The position numbers and the translations under genes were made by a program. The notes under the pieces were generated by a model, which did not search any database, was not told the origin of the DNA, and was given only the letters and a program-made list of their open reading frames with translations. DNA of 64,000 bases from Lichina pygmaea (lineage: Eukaryota > Ascomycota > Lichinomycetes > Lichinales > Lichinaceae): NCBI GenBank assembly GCA_963422465.1, contig OY730175.1, positions 124,001 through 188,000 on the forward strand, written 5' to 3'. This document shows, in pieces, positions 45,912 through 58,301 of the stretch; within the stretch, counting starts at the first letter, position 1, and each line of letters begins with the position of its first letter.

Positions 45912-48900
45912 CTCGACCGGCTGTGCAACGGCGGACGTCAGCGACGCGACCACGGACCGTCTCGAACAAGCACAGGTGGATCGCCAATCGTCGAGGGTAT
46001 CGCTCACATTGTTCTAGCTGTCGTTGCGGATGATAGGGTCCGGAAAGGCGATATCCGGGGGATGGATACACTAGACCTTGATTCAGTTGGAGCGTACGTA
46101 AGGTACTGTAGGTGTGATAGGGAATGCGAAAACGGGAACAAAAGGCGTGAGTGGAACGCAGTGGTATTTATACTGTAAGAGGAAGAAGGGGGGCGGATCC
46201 ATCCGGAAAGTGCAGCACATACTGTACGTAGCACTAGTAGATGGCCGTTCGAGGCCGAACAGGGAATGTGTACGAGTACGAGTAGGTCGCTTTGTTGTTG
46301 GCCCCGTCCTCGTCCATCACCGCCGGAAGCAACAGCCCAAACGCCGGCCAGCACTTGACGCCACGGTACCGACACGGTCCATTCAGGATGCGACGCCGGC
46401 GGGCGAATAACAAGAGGCTCCGTACGAGCCAATCAGGCGCAAAAAGCTGACCTCACCATGACATAGCCCTTGCCCGGCTTCCTAGGTCTCGGGCGCCGAT
46501 CAAGATGACGACGATGGTCGAGAGCGGAAAGAAGCAAGCATGTACGTAACGTACAGTAGACGCGGGACAGCCTGCCGGAGCTTGACGTTCCTCCGTCGTC
46601 GCGACAATGGCTCGAATACAAGGGATCCTTGTACGGCACTTGTCACGTCTCCTTGCGGCTCTTCGTGCAGACGCAGTGAGTCTGCCCGTATCGAAAGGTG
46701 TTCGACGACCTTTTGACGCAGCGAGGCGAGCTCCAGAGCAGACAGACAGCGTCGTCCTTCCCGTCCATATTGCCGTTGCGAACCAGGCGACCGCCGCAGC
46801 AGTCGTGATGGCTGCGCCCACACACGACGTCACGCGAGCCGTCGCTGCCCTGACGTTGACCGCCCCGTTCTGCTGCGGCAAGCGCGCGGCAGAAGCGGCA
46901 GTCACAGAAAAACAAGGCATCTGCCGTTTCAGCAAGAAAAAAAACGGGGAAAAAAAGCTTCGTCGCCGCTTTGCCGCATCGTCATCGACGACGCTGGTTT
47001 GAGGTCTTCCACATCTGTCCCAAAGTTACCGTAGATGCCAAGGGCAAGACGGCAAGATGACTGCAGCAGCAGCCGTCGGTGGCATTTCCTTGGGACGACG
47101 GTAGAGGACAGAAAGCTGGAGAACAAAAGGCAACGGCGAAATTGGTCGAGGTTTAGGATGCAAGAGCGCGAGAAAGTGCAAAGGTACTGTACCTCGTAGC
47201 CTCGTACTGTGAAGGATGCTGGGCACAGATGGTGACGGGGTCTTGCATAAGTATCTTCGTACAGTAGCTTGGGCTTGGGCTAGGACACTTGTCCCGACCA
47301 TACTCGTCCGGCAACGGTACCCGGTACGAGGCTGGGACCTCTGCCGTGTCTGCCGAGGCTTGGCGTATACTTAGCGGCACGTCACCGTGTGGGGTCCTTA
47401 GCCGACGACAGCCGAGGATTGCTCGGCACAGCTGAGAAAGGCCGATATCCTTGTATCAACCCCGCAATGCCTCCCTTGCGCCCCAGGCTTCCCCAGTCCC
47501 GAGTGACGGCTCTAAAAAGTACCCCGTAGCAGGAAGAAGGCTAGGCTGGACATGAGCCTAGCATAAGCAAGGATCAGATGATGGGCCCGGGGGGGGGGGG
47601 GGCGGAGTTGATCGATCGCCAGTGGGACCACCATCAAACCAGACATTCCACTATTCTACTCGTACGCTACGTACATACGTACATGTGTACAGAGTACACA
47701 GTCTCATAAGTCAAGAAGAACTGATAAAAAGCTATTGCTCTGAAATTGTGTGCTAGAAGTTCATACGTACCCATAAACATGACAGGCAGATCAGAGGCAG
47801 ATCAGAGTACAGAACCATGTCTATCCGTCTGTGCTTGGATGTGACTGGAACTAAATGACTACCGTCCCCATACTTTGCACATCTACTCACCAACGATTCA
47901 ATGTAGCTGGTGACAGAGTGTCAAGTGATGTCTTGTTGATGGTCTGTCTAACAAGTCTGTTTTGGTCCAGGGCTCTTTGGCAGGGCACCAAGTCACTCAG
48001 CATCTCGACCTCAACTGCTGAGTCTACGTAGTAGCTCTTACTTACCACACCCTACTCGTGCAAGGCAACTTGGCAGGATGTCACCCAAGCTGCTTTGACA
48101 ACCAACACAACTCTGCCATACTCTGTAGTATTCACCACTGTTGAAGCCAGCTTGACAGGGTCCCTCGTAAGGTGATGGTAGGTTTCCTACGAGCTAGGCC
48201 TCCCATCGTGGGCATGGGCGTGGCTGGCCGGGTGAGATGTACCGGTAGACGCATCTGCAGCATATTGTACCGTAGAGCCCAGGGACGAGATGGCAACAGG
48301 CTTCAACTCGACCGAAGATGCCGTACCGGTCGTTGTCGACGGGGCTCGGATTTCCATTTTGACATGGTGGCTGCTTGGGCGTTGCCTGACTTCGAGCTTC
48401 GGTGCAGACGCGCAATTATGCTGACAGGGCAAGCACCCGAACGGAACGATATCGGGCCGGACGCTGGACGTCGCCACCCATTCAACGACGGTGGCGAACC
48501 CGCTGCGTCCTCGAGAGCGTGTGGTTGCTTCCCGGCGTCAACTGCTTCTCACATCGAGCGGCGCACGGCGTCCTGCAGCGACGGATTCGAGCTCTTTCGG
48601 CCGCTTGGACTGATGTCCTACTGCCATCGCGAGCCCACCGCAGGCACTGCCGTTGAAGACCTCCTCCCCCAGTCAATTTCCAAGAGGGCTCGGGCCAGAG
48701 GCATCGTCTGACGATCGACGATCCGGCGTCGAGGGGATGGAGTCCCGACCCCGTGCTCACGACGTTGCGGGCTTCGTTCCAGGACATCTCGCCCTGCTCG
48801 ATGGGCTGTCGTGCTTCCGTGCGTCGCTTGTCGCCAGCAGCCACGCGAGGATGGCCGTTCAGGGAGGTGGGATCACCGACAACCTCACCCGTTGCCGACC

Positions 48901-48959
48901 TGGTGGCCGACCCTCGCTGCCGTGTCCATTTGCAAGACGCTCCCGAACGACGCGGAAGC
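45912..48959. other. Long intergenic region, no confident gene
   Basis: About 3 kb. GTAC-rich patches at 46095, 46545 and 47655-47690, and a run of 14 G at 47589-47602. An open plus-strand frame at 48172-48711 and minus-strand frames around 48482-48844 have no family resemblance. The last 200 bp are the 3' flank of the glycosyltransferase gene. Confidence 0.4.
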
Positions 48960-50425
48960 TCAATGTGGGTCCCAGCGCAGCTTGCCGGTCAGGACAAAGC
49001 TCTCAAAGGGCACGCCTCGCCATTCTCGGGTGTCGTTGTCCCGGTAGAGGCGCGGCTCGAACGTGACGGATCTCCAGGCGACGAGCAGCCTCCTCCAGTG
49101 GCAGGCCTCGGCGGCCGGGGTGAGGTAGCGGTCGCGGAAGGCGTCGACGCCGTTGTCGGCGATGCGTCGCGCCTCGTGCGGCCGGTCGAGCAGACGCTGG
49201 ATCTTGACCTCGAGGTCGGAGTAGTCGCGCTCGACCTCGACGAAGTTGGCGTGGGGCCCGCTCGACCGCAGCGCGGCCTGATGCGCCTCCCGCCACTCGA
49301 GCTTGTGGGCGACGACGACGGAGCGGCAGTTGTGCAGGTACTTTGCTCGGCCGGAGAAGCTACGGCCTTCGGTGTGCGCCAGGAACATGTACCGGCAGTG
49401 ATCCTCCATCGGCGCCAGGTTCGCCTGGATGCTCTTGCGGCTGCCCCAGTCGAGCGCCGACACGTTCGCCCAGGACTTCGATCGCGTCGCCCGGACCAGG
49501 CTCTTCCGCAGCGCGGGGGCCGTCTTGATCGCGCCCCTCCAGAAGATCTGCGGGATCTTCTGCGCGAAATCAAGCCCGCCTCGACGGACGCCGTCGACGA
49601 CCTCGCCGTCGTCGACACGAGCCATGAGACGCCGCACCCGCCCGTACGACCCCACCCGCGGCTCCGGCCAGGACCAATACCCGAAATCCGGCATCAGCCA
49701 GAAGTGGTCGTCGCCGGCCTTCTTGGAGTAGGTCCACATCGGGGCGTTCCCGTCTCCAAAGTCGTCGATCGTGAATACGAACTCGACGTTGGGCAAGGCC
49801 CGCCTGTCGGGGGCGGCGACCAACGCCCGATGCAACGACTGCAGCGTCGCCATCGCGCGCGTGTTCGAGCTACGAGTGGCGTCGTTGCTGATGAGCAGAA
49901 GCTGCGACGCGCCGAGGAAGTCAGCGCCAGCGTCGCATGTGGCGGACGGGACCCGGGACCGGGGCCTCGCAAGGAGGAGGCGCTCACATCGCCATCGTAG
50001 ACAAGCCCGCGCACCGTGCCACTGCGTCCTCGATGCGAGTTCAATTCTTCGACGGTGATGGGACGGGCCATGCGGGACTCGACCATGCGGTCGATATCGT
50101 CGTACAGCAGCGGGAAGGCGCTCTGACACTGCGCGACGGTGAGGCCATAGTTGTCGGCATCGCGCTCGGCCGTAAACTCCCACGAATCCGGCGACGCGGC
50201 GGCTTCGTGTTCGGCGGCGCTAGGGCCTGTGCGATTGTTTCCAGGCGCGGGACCGGGGTCGTCCTCCAGAAACGGCCAGCCGTCCTCGAGCGTACGCGTC
50301 GATCGAGGAGGAGGAGGAGGAGGAGGAGATGCCGACGCGATCGAATACCGATAGAAGCTGGTGAGGCTGACCAGGACGAGGGATATTATGGCGAGCGCGA
50401 TCCAGGGCTGCACCCGTCTGCACAT
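48960..50425 (-). CDS. CAP10/GT90 family glycosyltransferase
   Basis: Probable Golgi type II membrane glycosyltransferase of the CAP10 family (xylosyl/glucosyl transferases in fungal wall or capsule synthesis). Exon 1 is 49988-50425 and exon 2 is 48960-49901, joined across an 86-bp intron (GTGAGC to CGCAG) to give 459 residues. The N-terminus MCRRVQPWIALAIISLVL is a signal anchor, followed by a Pro/Ser-rich stem. The catalytic domain shows features typical of GT90: LLLISNDATRSSN, FVFTIDDFGDG, MPDFGYWSWPEP, KIPQIFWRGAIKTAPALRKS, then EDHCRYMFLAHTEGRSFSGR and KYLHNCRSVVVAHKLEWREA, with the terminal W.RLLVAWRSVTFEPRLY. It is placed between the opsin and carotenoid genes on the same strand. A link to that pathway (for example glycosylating a carotenoid) is only speculation. 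Confidence 0.9.
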
Positions 50426-50926
50426 GACGTCGGAACGCGACGGTGACCCCACGTGACCCAGGAGGAGGCCAGCCGCGGAGCGAACGGGTCACGTGAGACT
50501 TGTCTGCTAATTCTCGACGGCGGTACGTTCCGTAGGTAGCTTTGGATACTAGCGTCTGATGCGTAGCTACGTATGCACTGTACGTACTAACCGGTCGATG
50601 AGCATTCCGGAACGATGAGTATATATACTTCCGTACGTATGTACAGTACGTTCGTCGACAAGGCCCTGGTCTATGTACGGAGTACGGTGCAGCATCATCC
50701 AGGATAAAATGCCGGATAAATTGCCTCTCTAGATGTTCCAAAGCATGTGAATGGTCTATGGGCAAATCTCTATCAGCGCTGAGTACGTTACGTACGTACG
50801 TACGTAACGTAGATACTAGTAGATGCGTAGCCTTCGTACGACGTACTTCCGTACGAACGACGTACGTAAGCGTCCAAAGAACGAGGGTGTCGGCGTCCGC
50901 GGGGAGCCCTGCGCACGCCGATACCA
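50426..50926. other. Intergenic region with a perfect 28-bp palindrome
   Basis: Between the glycosyltransferase start and the end of the synthase gene. Very rich in TACGTA/GTAC motifs; 50784-50811 is a perfect palindrome centred on repeated TACG. The glycosyltransferase promoter lies here. Confidence 0.6.
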
Positions 50927-53025
50927 CTATCGGGTCAGTGCTCTCCAAGCGACACGCAGACGTCGTAATCCGGGCACCGATGCTTGTCCCTCTTTGGGAC
51001 GAGCCGACGACGAGTCCTCTTGCAGCACGCGACCAATCTCCATGTAGCTCTCGACGGCGACGCGCATCCCTTGCCGCCCGTTCCGGGGAAGCTCGTCGAT
51101 CGCGGACCGCGCGTCGCCGTAGATGGCGTGCGCTTTCGAGAGCAGCCGATGTCTCAGAAGGTCGATCTTGCTGCCGTGCGGCTGCTTGAGGACGTCTTCG
51201 GGCGTGAGGCCGACCTGCTCGAGCCAGCGTCGGGGAAGGTAGACGCGTCGCATCCTCGCGTCGACGGCGATGTCTCGGGCGATGTTGACGAGCTGCAGCG
51301 CGATGCCCATGTTGCGACCCGCCAGCGTCAGTCGCTTCCGCCGATCGGAGCTGTACTGCTCGGGGGCGTGGTGGAAGACGAGATCCAGACAGAGTTCGGC
51401 CACGGTGCCGGCGACGCGGAGCGAGTACAGCTCGAGGTCGTCTTCGCCGAGGACGGGCCATCGCGTCTCGGCCTTTCCGGCTCGGGCGTCGGCGTCGAAC
51501 AGCAGGTCCATCTCGAACCCTTCGAGGAGCTGGTAGAGCGGGGTAGGGGACAGATGCGCCGTCGGCAGCGAATGGAGCGCCGCGCTCGTCTCCGCCGTGA
51601 AGCGGGAGTCGATGAGCTCGGCCAGCCGTGCCGACCTCACGGCCGGGTCCTGGTCGGAGTAGGCCGCGTCGAGGAAGGCGCGGAGATCGGCGACGCGTCC
51701 GTTGGCCTCGTCGACCGACGACGCGTTGTCGACGAGGTCGTCGGCGACGCGGCAGAACGAGTAGCTGGAACGAGGGGCGACCGAGTCAGCACGCAGCGCT
51801 TCTCACGGGAGACTCGAGCCGGAGAGAAAGGGTGCTCACAGGAGGACCAGATCGATGCGCAGCCGTCCCTGGAAGGTGGAGCTGGCCAGATGGAAACTTC
51901 GGCTCTTCTTCTGCAGCCTCTTGGACGCCTGCACGATACCGGCGATCCTCGGACGGGCGTATCGCGATCGGGGCAGCATGAGGGCCTTCATCAACAAGGC
52001 CGGCGACGGCATGTCCGGGACGGTGGCGAACGCGGCCGGAAAGGCCTCGAGCACGGTCATGGAGTAGTCGAAAGCGGTGAGTCCCAGCACGATGACGGTG
52101 TTGGTCACGAGGAAGAAGAGCGCCTCCCTGGCCGCCAGCGCCCCGGTCAGCAAGCTCGGAGCGAGGGGCGGTCGACCGGGTCGTCTTACTCGACGTCGAG
52201 GCCGGGCCAGAGGTGCAGGCCGAGCTTGGTGCCGGACTCGATGGCCCAGGTGCCCCGCTTCAAGGCCAGGGTGTCGACGACCCATAGATAGACCGTCGGG
52301 AGGGCGATGGGGACGACGGTACGCCATGCGGGAAGGGCGACCAGGAACGGATGGGCCAGGCTCCTGAGGAGGGATCGGCTCGGTCAGCTCCGGCGTGCTC
52401 TGCGGCCAAGGGGAAGCCGCACCAGAGGAGAAGCATGAACGGAGCGACCCAGGCCAGTATCAGCCCCGTGTACGTCGCTCGGCCGCCGTCGTAGACGGCC
52501 ACGGCGGCGGCGCCGATGACGAAGGCGAGGACAACCTGCCCCGTGACCCGCACCGTCCTGGGCCCGAGGGCGCCACGGGACGCGCGACGGCGGTCCGAGT
52601 GGCCTTCATCCGCGCCGAAGAGGTACCGGGCGTGGAGGACCGGCTTGTTGATCAGGATGTACAGCAGACTGGTGGTGTAGGTCTGGATCACGAAGAAGAA
52701 CAGCTCCTCGACGGGGATCGAGAAGGCGACGGGGCCCAGCACGGCGTCCGGCGGGTAGGTCCATATCCGACGACGGATGAGGTACGAGTCCCACGGGATG
52801 GTCGACGCGACGGCGATCTGTCCTCGGCGACTGCGGTGAGCGCGGCTGCCACTGTCACGGTCGTCGCTGCCGCATCACGACGGATCGACGACGACGACGG
52901 CTCGGAGGTGGGGGATCGGCCATACACATATCAGCCACGCGGTCTTGTACAGATCGAACGTGGTCCGCAACGGACGATGCAGGTACGTGAGCGCGATGGC
53001 AGGCGGGACGGTGTACTTGACATGC
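50927..53025 (-). CDS. carRA: Bifunctional lycopene cyclase/phytoene synthase
   Basis: Two enzymes in one chain, as in fungal carRA/al-2/crtYB: N-terminal membrane cyclase and C-terminal phytoene synthase. Exons from the 5' side: 52926-53025 (first codons in an unseen upstream exon), 52817-52423, 52363-52190, 52127-51840, 51764-50927; all four internal joins keep frame. About 597 residues plus the missing start. Cyclase: [63 protein letters not shown], then the second repeat with [15 protein letters not shown]. Synthase: [10 protein letters not shown], the first Asp motif [10 protein letters not shown], and the second [10 protein letters not shown] with [12 protein letters not shown]; both diphosphate-binding Asp-rich motifs are intact. 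It makes phytoene from two GGPP and cyclises lycopene to beta-carotene. Its desaturase partner is not in this window. The promoter is shared with the oxygenase gene. Confidence 0.94.
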
Positions 53026-53578
53026 CTGTCACTCGCACGTTAGCGCCGTCCGGATGCCTTCTACCGTCCTTCTCTGCGTCGTCTCCTTCGTCGCCCTCTC
53101 TTCCGAGGTCGCATGCCATCCGTCCTCCTCCTCCTCCTCCTCCTCCTTCTCCTGCCTCCGCGGGCCAAAGCACACGTCTCACTTACACCAGCGCGTAGTC
53201 GTAACCCATCGCGACGCGGATCCGTGCTTCTACGTCTGGCTCGGCCGTCCCAGCTACAGCTCATCGACGTCCAGACGCTCCGTCGCTCGACGAGAGGGAC
53301 AACCCCCTTTTAGCCAGCCCAAGTCCAGATTCGGGGTGCGCCGGCCGGTCGCATTCCAAGAAATTCATGACGCGCTCGAGTTTTTGGGTTCGCACGGTTG
53401 GGACAGGGGTATCGAAGCTTCAGGGGTACAGTAGCGCTGGAACTCGGAGGAACTAGAGCTCCGGATGATTGATTAGCTAATCGACCTGAACGGGGCGGGT
53501 CGATAATGGTCTGCTTACGTCAGCCGTCCCCGCCTGACTGACGTCAATGCCGTCTCCGGTACGGACGGGTTCAGGTCC
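53026..53578. promoter_or_regulatory. Divergent promoter between carotenoid synthase and oxygenase genes
   Basis: About 0.55 kb shared by two oppositely transcribed pathway genes, which suggests co-regulation, for example by light. The left part (53026-53180) contains the missing first exon of the synthase gene; ATGs exist near 53113-53125 on the minus strand, and the CTC/GAG repeat at 53122-53150 lies there. No specific operator could be assigned by eye. Confidence 0.5.
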
Positions 53579-55818
53579 ATGGAGACCTTGGCTCGCTCTC
53601 CGCTCGTGCCGCCGACGGCCAGCGACCAGCCACCGGCGCAGCAACCATGTCGTGCAGGGTCGACGAGTCGACGCGAACGACCGAGTCGACGGCGCTCCTG
53701 CTGGAGCTGTCCGAGACAGGTGCCAACGCCGAGACGCGAAATCATCCGTACGTCCCGGCGGCCGCGTCCCGGGGGGGAAGCTCCGTACGCTAACCCGACA
53801 GCTGTCGATAGCTTCTTGTCCGGCAATTTCGCCGCGGTGGATCGAGCGTCCCCGTTGACAGCCTGCGGCTACGACGGCGACATCCCCGACGAGCTCCTCG
53901 GCGGCCAGTATGTGCGCAACGGCGCCAACCCGCTCTACCACGAAGACCTCACCGTCGACGCGCACTGGTTCGACGGCGACGGCATGCTCACGGGCGTCTC
54001 GTTTCGGCGCGTCGACGAGGGGTCGAGCCGGGTGCGGCCCGAGTTCGTCAACCAGTTCATCCTGACTGACGTCTACCTGTCCTCCGTCACGACGCCGTCG
54101 CTGCGGAAGCCCATCCTGATCAGCATCGCGACGCTGCTCAACCCGCTGTCGGGGCTCCTCCGGGTCGGCTTCGCCCTCCTCAGGACGTTCCTGCTCGTCT
54201 TCCTCTCGCACCTCTGGGGCTCTCGGCAAGCCATCACGCGGTCGAGCGTCGCCAACACGGCCGTCTACTACCACGACGGCCGGGCTCTGGCAACGTGCGA
54301 GAGCGGTCCGCCGATGAGGGTGGCCCTGCCCGGCTTGGAGACCGTCGGCTGGTACGACGGACGCACCGTCGAGGGAGAAGGCCCAACGCCTGGCGACGAC
54401 CGGGGGGGCGTCGAGCGCCCCGGCTTCGGCGGGACGGGAGCCTTCAGCCAGTTCCGGGAGTGGGCGACCGGTCACGTACGAGCTCCCTCCCGATGATCGC
54501 GACGAGACCCAGGCCCGAGCATCTTGCTGACCCGAGAGCGCAGCCTCGCATCGACCCGGTCACGGACGAGCTGATCATATATCATTCGACCGTCGTGCCT
54601 CCTTACGTGAGGTACTCGGTCGTCCCCGGCGCCGCTCGCGGCAAGGCCGCCGCGGCGCCGCCGCCGCCGACGCCGCTCTTGGGAGCGACTGTGCCTGGGA
54701 TCAAGACGGCCAAGATGATGCACGACTTTGCCGTCTCCTCTGGCCACACCGTCATAATGGACCTTCCCCTGACGCTCGATCCCATGAACCTGCTCCGCGG
54801 ACGCTCCGTCGTCTCCTACGACCCGAACGAGCCCACCCGTTTCGGCGTCTTCCCACGGATGCAGCCGGAACGGGTGCGCTGGTTCGAGACGAGGGCTTGC
54901 TGCATCTTCCACAGCGCGAACACCTGGGACGAGCTCGTCCCGGACAAGACCGACGCGGCCTGGCCCGTCGCCGTCAACATGCTCGTCTGCCGCCTCAACA
55001 CGGCGGCGCTGGTGTTCACGGCCGCCAACGTCGAGACGCCGGCGTCGGCCATCGACCGGTCCCGAGCCGAGGGCGAGGTGGACCAATGTCGTCTCTACTA
55101 CTATCGGTTCGACCTCCGGTCCGTCGGGAATGCGATCACGCACCAGTGGGCGCTGTCGGCCATCTCGATGGAGTTCCCGTCGGTGCGCGACGACCGCGCC
55201 ATGGGACCCGCGCGCTACGTCTTTGGCTGTTCGTCGTCCTCGGGCTTCACGGCGACGCTCGGCCGCACGGACAAGGTGGACGCCATCGTCAAGATCGACA
55301 GCCTCGCCTTGATCGCCCGCGGCACGTCCGACCCGCCCACGCCGGTGACGGGCTGCGTCGACTCGCGCGGCCTGGACGAGGTCCTCCGATCGACGGACCC
55401 GGACGACCCCATTCGAGTGTTCCGGATGCCGGCCGGCTGGTTCGGCCAGGAACCGCGCTTCGTGCCTCGCCGAGATGGCGCCGGCGAGGACGACGGTTGG
55501 CTCCTCTTCTACGCCTACGACGAGAGCCAGCTGGACGAGGAAGGCATGGCACCCGACTCCTCCCGCAGCGAGCTCTGGATCGTCGACGCCAAGGACATGC
55601 GCGACATCGTCGCCCGCGTCCACCTGCCGCAGCGAGTGCCCTACGGTCTACATGGCAACTGGTTCACCGAGCGGCAGATCCTCCGCCAACGATCCATCCA
55701 GTCGGTGCGGTCGATCCCGCCCCAGGACAGCTACTCGCGCGGCGAAGGCCGGCTTGCTTCGTCCGTCATGGCGGCATGGATGCCGGTACGGAATGCATTA
55801 CTCCGCTGCCTTGGATAG
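53579..55818 (+). CDS. carX: Carotenoid cleavage oxygenase (retinal-forming type)
   Basis: Iron-dependent dioxygenase that would split beta-carotene into retinal. Exon 1 is 53579-54475 and exon 2 is 54544-55818, around a 68-bp intron (GTACGA to GCGCAG), giving 723 residues. Typical text: LLGGQYVRNGANPLYHEDLT and DAHWFDGDGMLTGVSFR near the start. The four iron-ligand histidines are visible: ATGHPRIDPVTDEL right at the splice join, MMHDFAVSSGHTVIMD, CCIFHSANTWDE and YGLHGNWF near the C-terminus. The N-terminal 60 residues before PTAVDSFLSGNFAAV are Arg/Pro-rich and not typical of the family, so the true start or an extra intron may lie there. It is longer than bacterial members because of Pro/Ala and Gly/Asp inserts. 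Divergent pairing with the synthase gene matches the Fusarium carRA/carX arrangement. Confidence 0.93.
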
Positions 55819-56486
55819 CAGTCACACAACGGCATCTTGTTCCCTCCACCGGAGACCGCGAATGAACTCCAACGACCACCGCCCTCGATCGTGCTAAACC
55901 GGAGGGCAATCCCACTCGCGCGAGGCAGAACATCGGGAGGATGAGGACCATGGGTAAGGAGAGCCGACGGATATACCCCCCAGCGTTCCTTTGATCGGCG
56001 AGGCGAGGTAGTGGGTGTTGGATGTGGCACGATGCCAGGGAGGCCATCACCAAGGCAGACGGACGAGAAGAGAAGGATCGGTCTACGAAAGCGTCTGCTC
56101 GGATACCTGTACGAAGTACTGCGGCAGCATGTTCATGCATCAATAATAATCATATCCTCGCCTGACCATGTCGACAACACTGAAAAGAACAAGACCGTCT
56201 CATTCTGCTGAATAGATCCTCGAATCTTCCAAATCTCCTGCGTTCTCGAGAACGGCGTGCTTGAACAAGGTCAGATCACGTGGTAAACGTCCGCCAACAG
56301 GCTAGTTTCTTTCGCGCCTAGCCAAACGAAACAGGGTCCGCATTCACTGCGAGATTTACGATCAGGTGGTCAGGAACGATGGACGCGAGCGAACGCCGGC
56401 CCGCGGGCCGACGGTTCCAACAGCAACGGCGTGCTCCTTTCCACGTCGTCGTCTCGACGAGCGTGTGAGAGGTCCTAGGTCGAACG
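55819..56486. other. Intergenic region
   Basis: Oxygenase 3' flank and channel-gene promoter. No other gene recognised. Confidence 0.45.
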
Positions 56487-58270
56487 ATGAACGACTACGA
56501 CCTGGACTCCACCATCGACAAGCATGTCAAGCCCGTCGACGACACGAAAGACTACGATGCCGAAGACGAGGAGCAGGCCGAGCAGGCCGAGCAGGCCGAG
56601 CGGAACTACACCGAACCAAGGTGAATGCGCCTCCCTTCCAGCGGGGTGGCTTGGTCGCTGCTGACGACGACGACGGTGCAGTCGATGGTGGTTCGGCTCG
56701 ACGGGCATTCCCCTCGTGGCCGGCACCGTCGGACCCATCAGCAGCGCCTTCAGCATCTGCGCCCTTGTTCAGCCGTGGCGCATGACCGTGCCCTCCAACG
56801 GATCGGAGAGGGATGGGACCACGTTCAAGGACCCGGCATGGTAGGCCAGCTCGCCTCCACTCGCTCGAGAGCCCCGGCTGAGTCGGGGTCTGCGTCTGCG
56901 TCTCCTCCGTCGACGTAGGCTACTGGTCGTCAACGCGATGTCGCTGGTGATCGCCATCCTCGCCAACGTCGTCCTCCTGCTCAACATGGCCCGTCGCATC
57001 TCCACCGTCGTGTCCCAGCCGCTGACGATCCTGGGGTGGTCGCGACGATGATGCTCGTCACGCTCTACAGCACCTGGCGAGACCACCACGGTCGAGAGTT
57101 CAGGTTGACGAACAGCCAGCGGACCCTGATGCTCCAGACGATCTTTTTTCCTGTCGTACGTCCTTCTCGGCGCGATCGTCTTTTCGCATGTCGAGGGCTG
57201 GGGGTATCTCGAGACGGTCTACTGGTGCGTCGTCACGCTCCTGACCGTGGGCTTCGGTGACTTCGCGCCCGCGACCCGGTTGGGTCGGGGTCTCTACATG
57301 CCGTACGCCATCGGAGGCATCATCTTCATCGGTCTGGTCATCGGCTCCATTCGATCGCTCGGGCTCGAGCGCGGGAAGCAGAAGATCGGAGCCCGCCTCG
57401 CGGAGAAGAGCCGACAGACGGCGATGGACGGTTTCAGGTCGAAGAAGCGGCGGGTTCGGCTGGGATGGCTCGCGACGCACCCGCTGCCCACCGACCGGAC
57501 CTCGACGGCAGACCTCCGTCGGCAGGAGTTCCACCTGATGCGCCGGCTGCAGCACGTGGCCGCGCGCCAGCGACGATGGACGGCCCTGGGCATCTCGCTG
57601 GGCATCTGGCTCCTGCTGTGGCTTGGCGGCGCCGCCGTCTTCCGGACCGTCGAGCGCAAGCAGGACTGGACCTACTTCGAGTCCATCTACTTTGCCTTTA
57701 CGGCCCTCATCACCATCGGCTACGGCGACTACCGGCCGCAGAGCAACGCCGGGACGGCGCTGTTCGTCTTCTGGTCCTTGCTTGCCGTCCCGTCCCTGAC
57801 GGTCCTCATCGGCAACATGAGCGACACGATCGTCAAGGCCATCCGGGACGTGCCCCTGAGAGTAGGCGAAGCGACCATCTTGCCCAGAGGGCAGGGCATC
57901 AAGGTGGCGATGCAGAAGACGGCGGCAGGGCCGAGGAAGAGCAATCCAGACTCGGAAAAGGACGGTACCGAGTTGCCTGGGGACATGGCGGGTGAGGGTC
58001 GCCATAGAGCTCACCCGGGTCAGCCGCGCGCACTCGACCGTGCGGGCAAGCAGTTTGAGGCCGGCGAGAAGGGCGAAGCCCGGACGGCGGCACGCGAGGG
58101 AAGCTCGGCTGCGCGGGACACGCACGAGCGGCTCGCGTCGTTGATGGGGGCGATGAGCAAGGTGATCCGGCATCTCGACGAGTCGCCGCCGCACGAGTAC
58201 ACCTTTGACGAGTGGCACTGGTATCTGGACCTGGTCGAGGAGGAAGTCGCATCGACGTTTGCGCGCGTAC

Positions 58271-58301
<31 letters not shown>

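Noticed and set aside
48172-48711. Plus-strand open frame of 179 codons
   Set aside because: Composition is like its surroundings, other frames are also open, and no domain is recognisable.
54472-55623. 383-codon minus-strand frame
   Set aside because: Antisense shadow of the carotenoid oxygenase exon 2.
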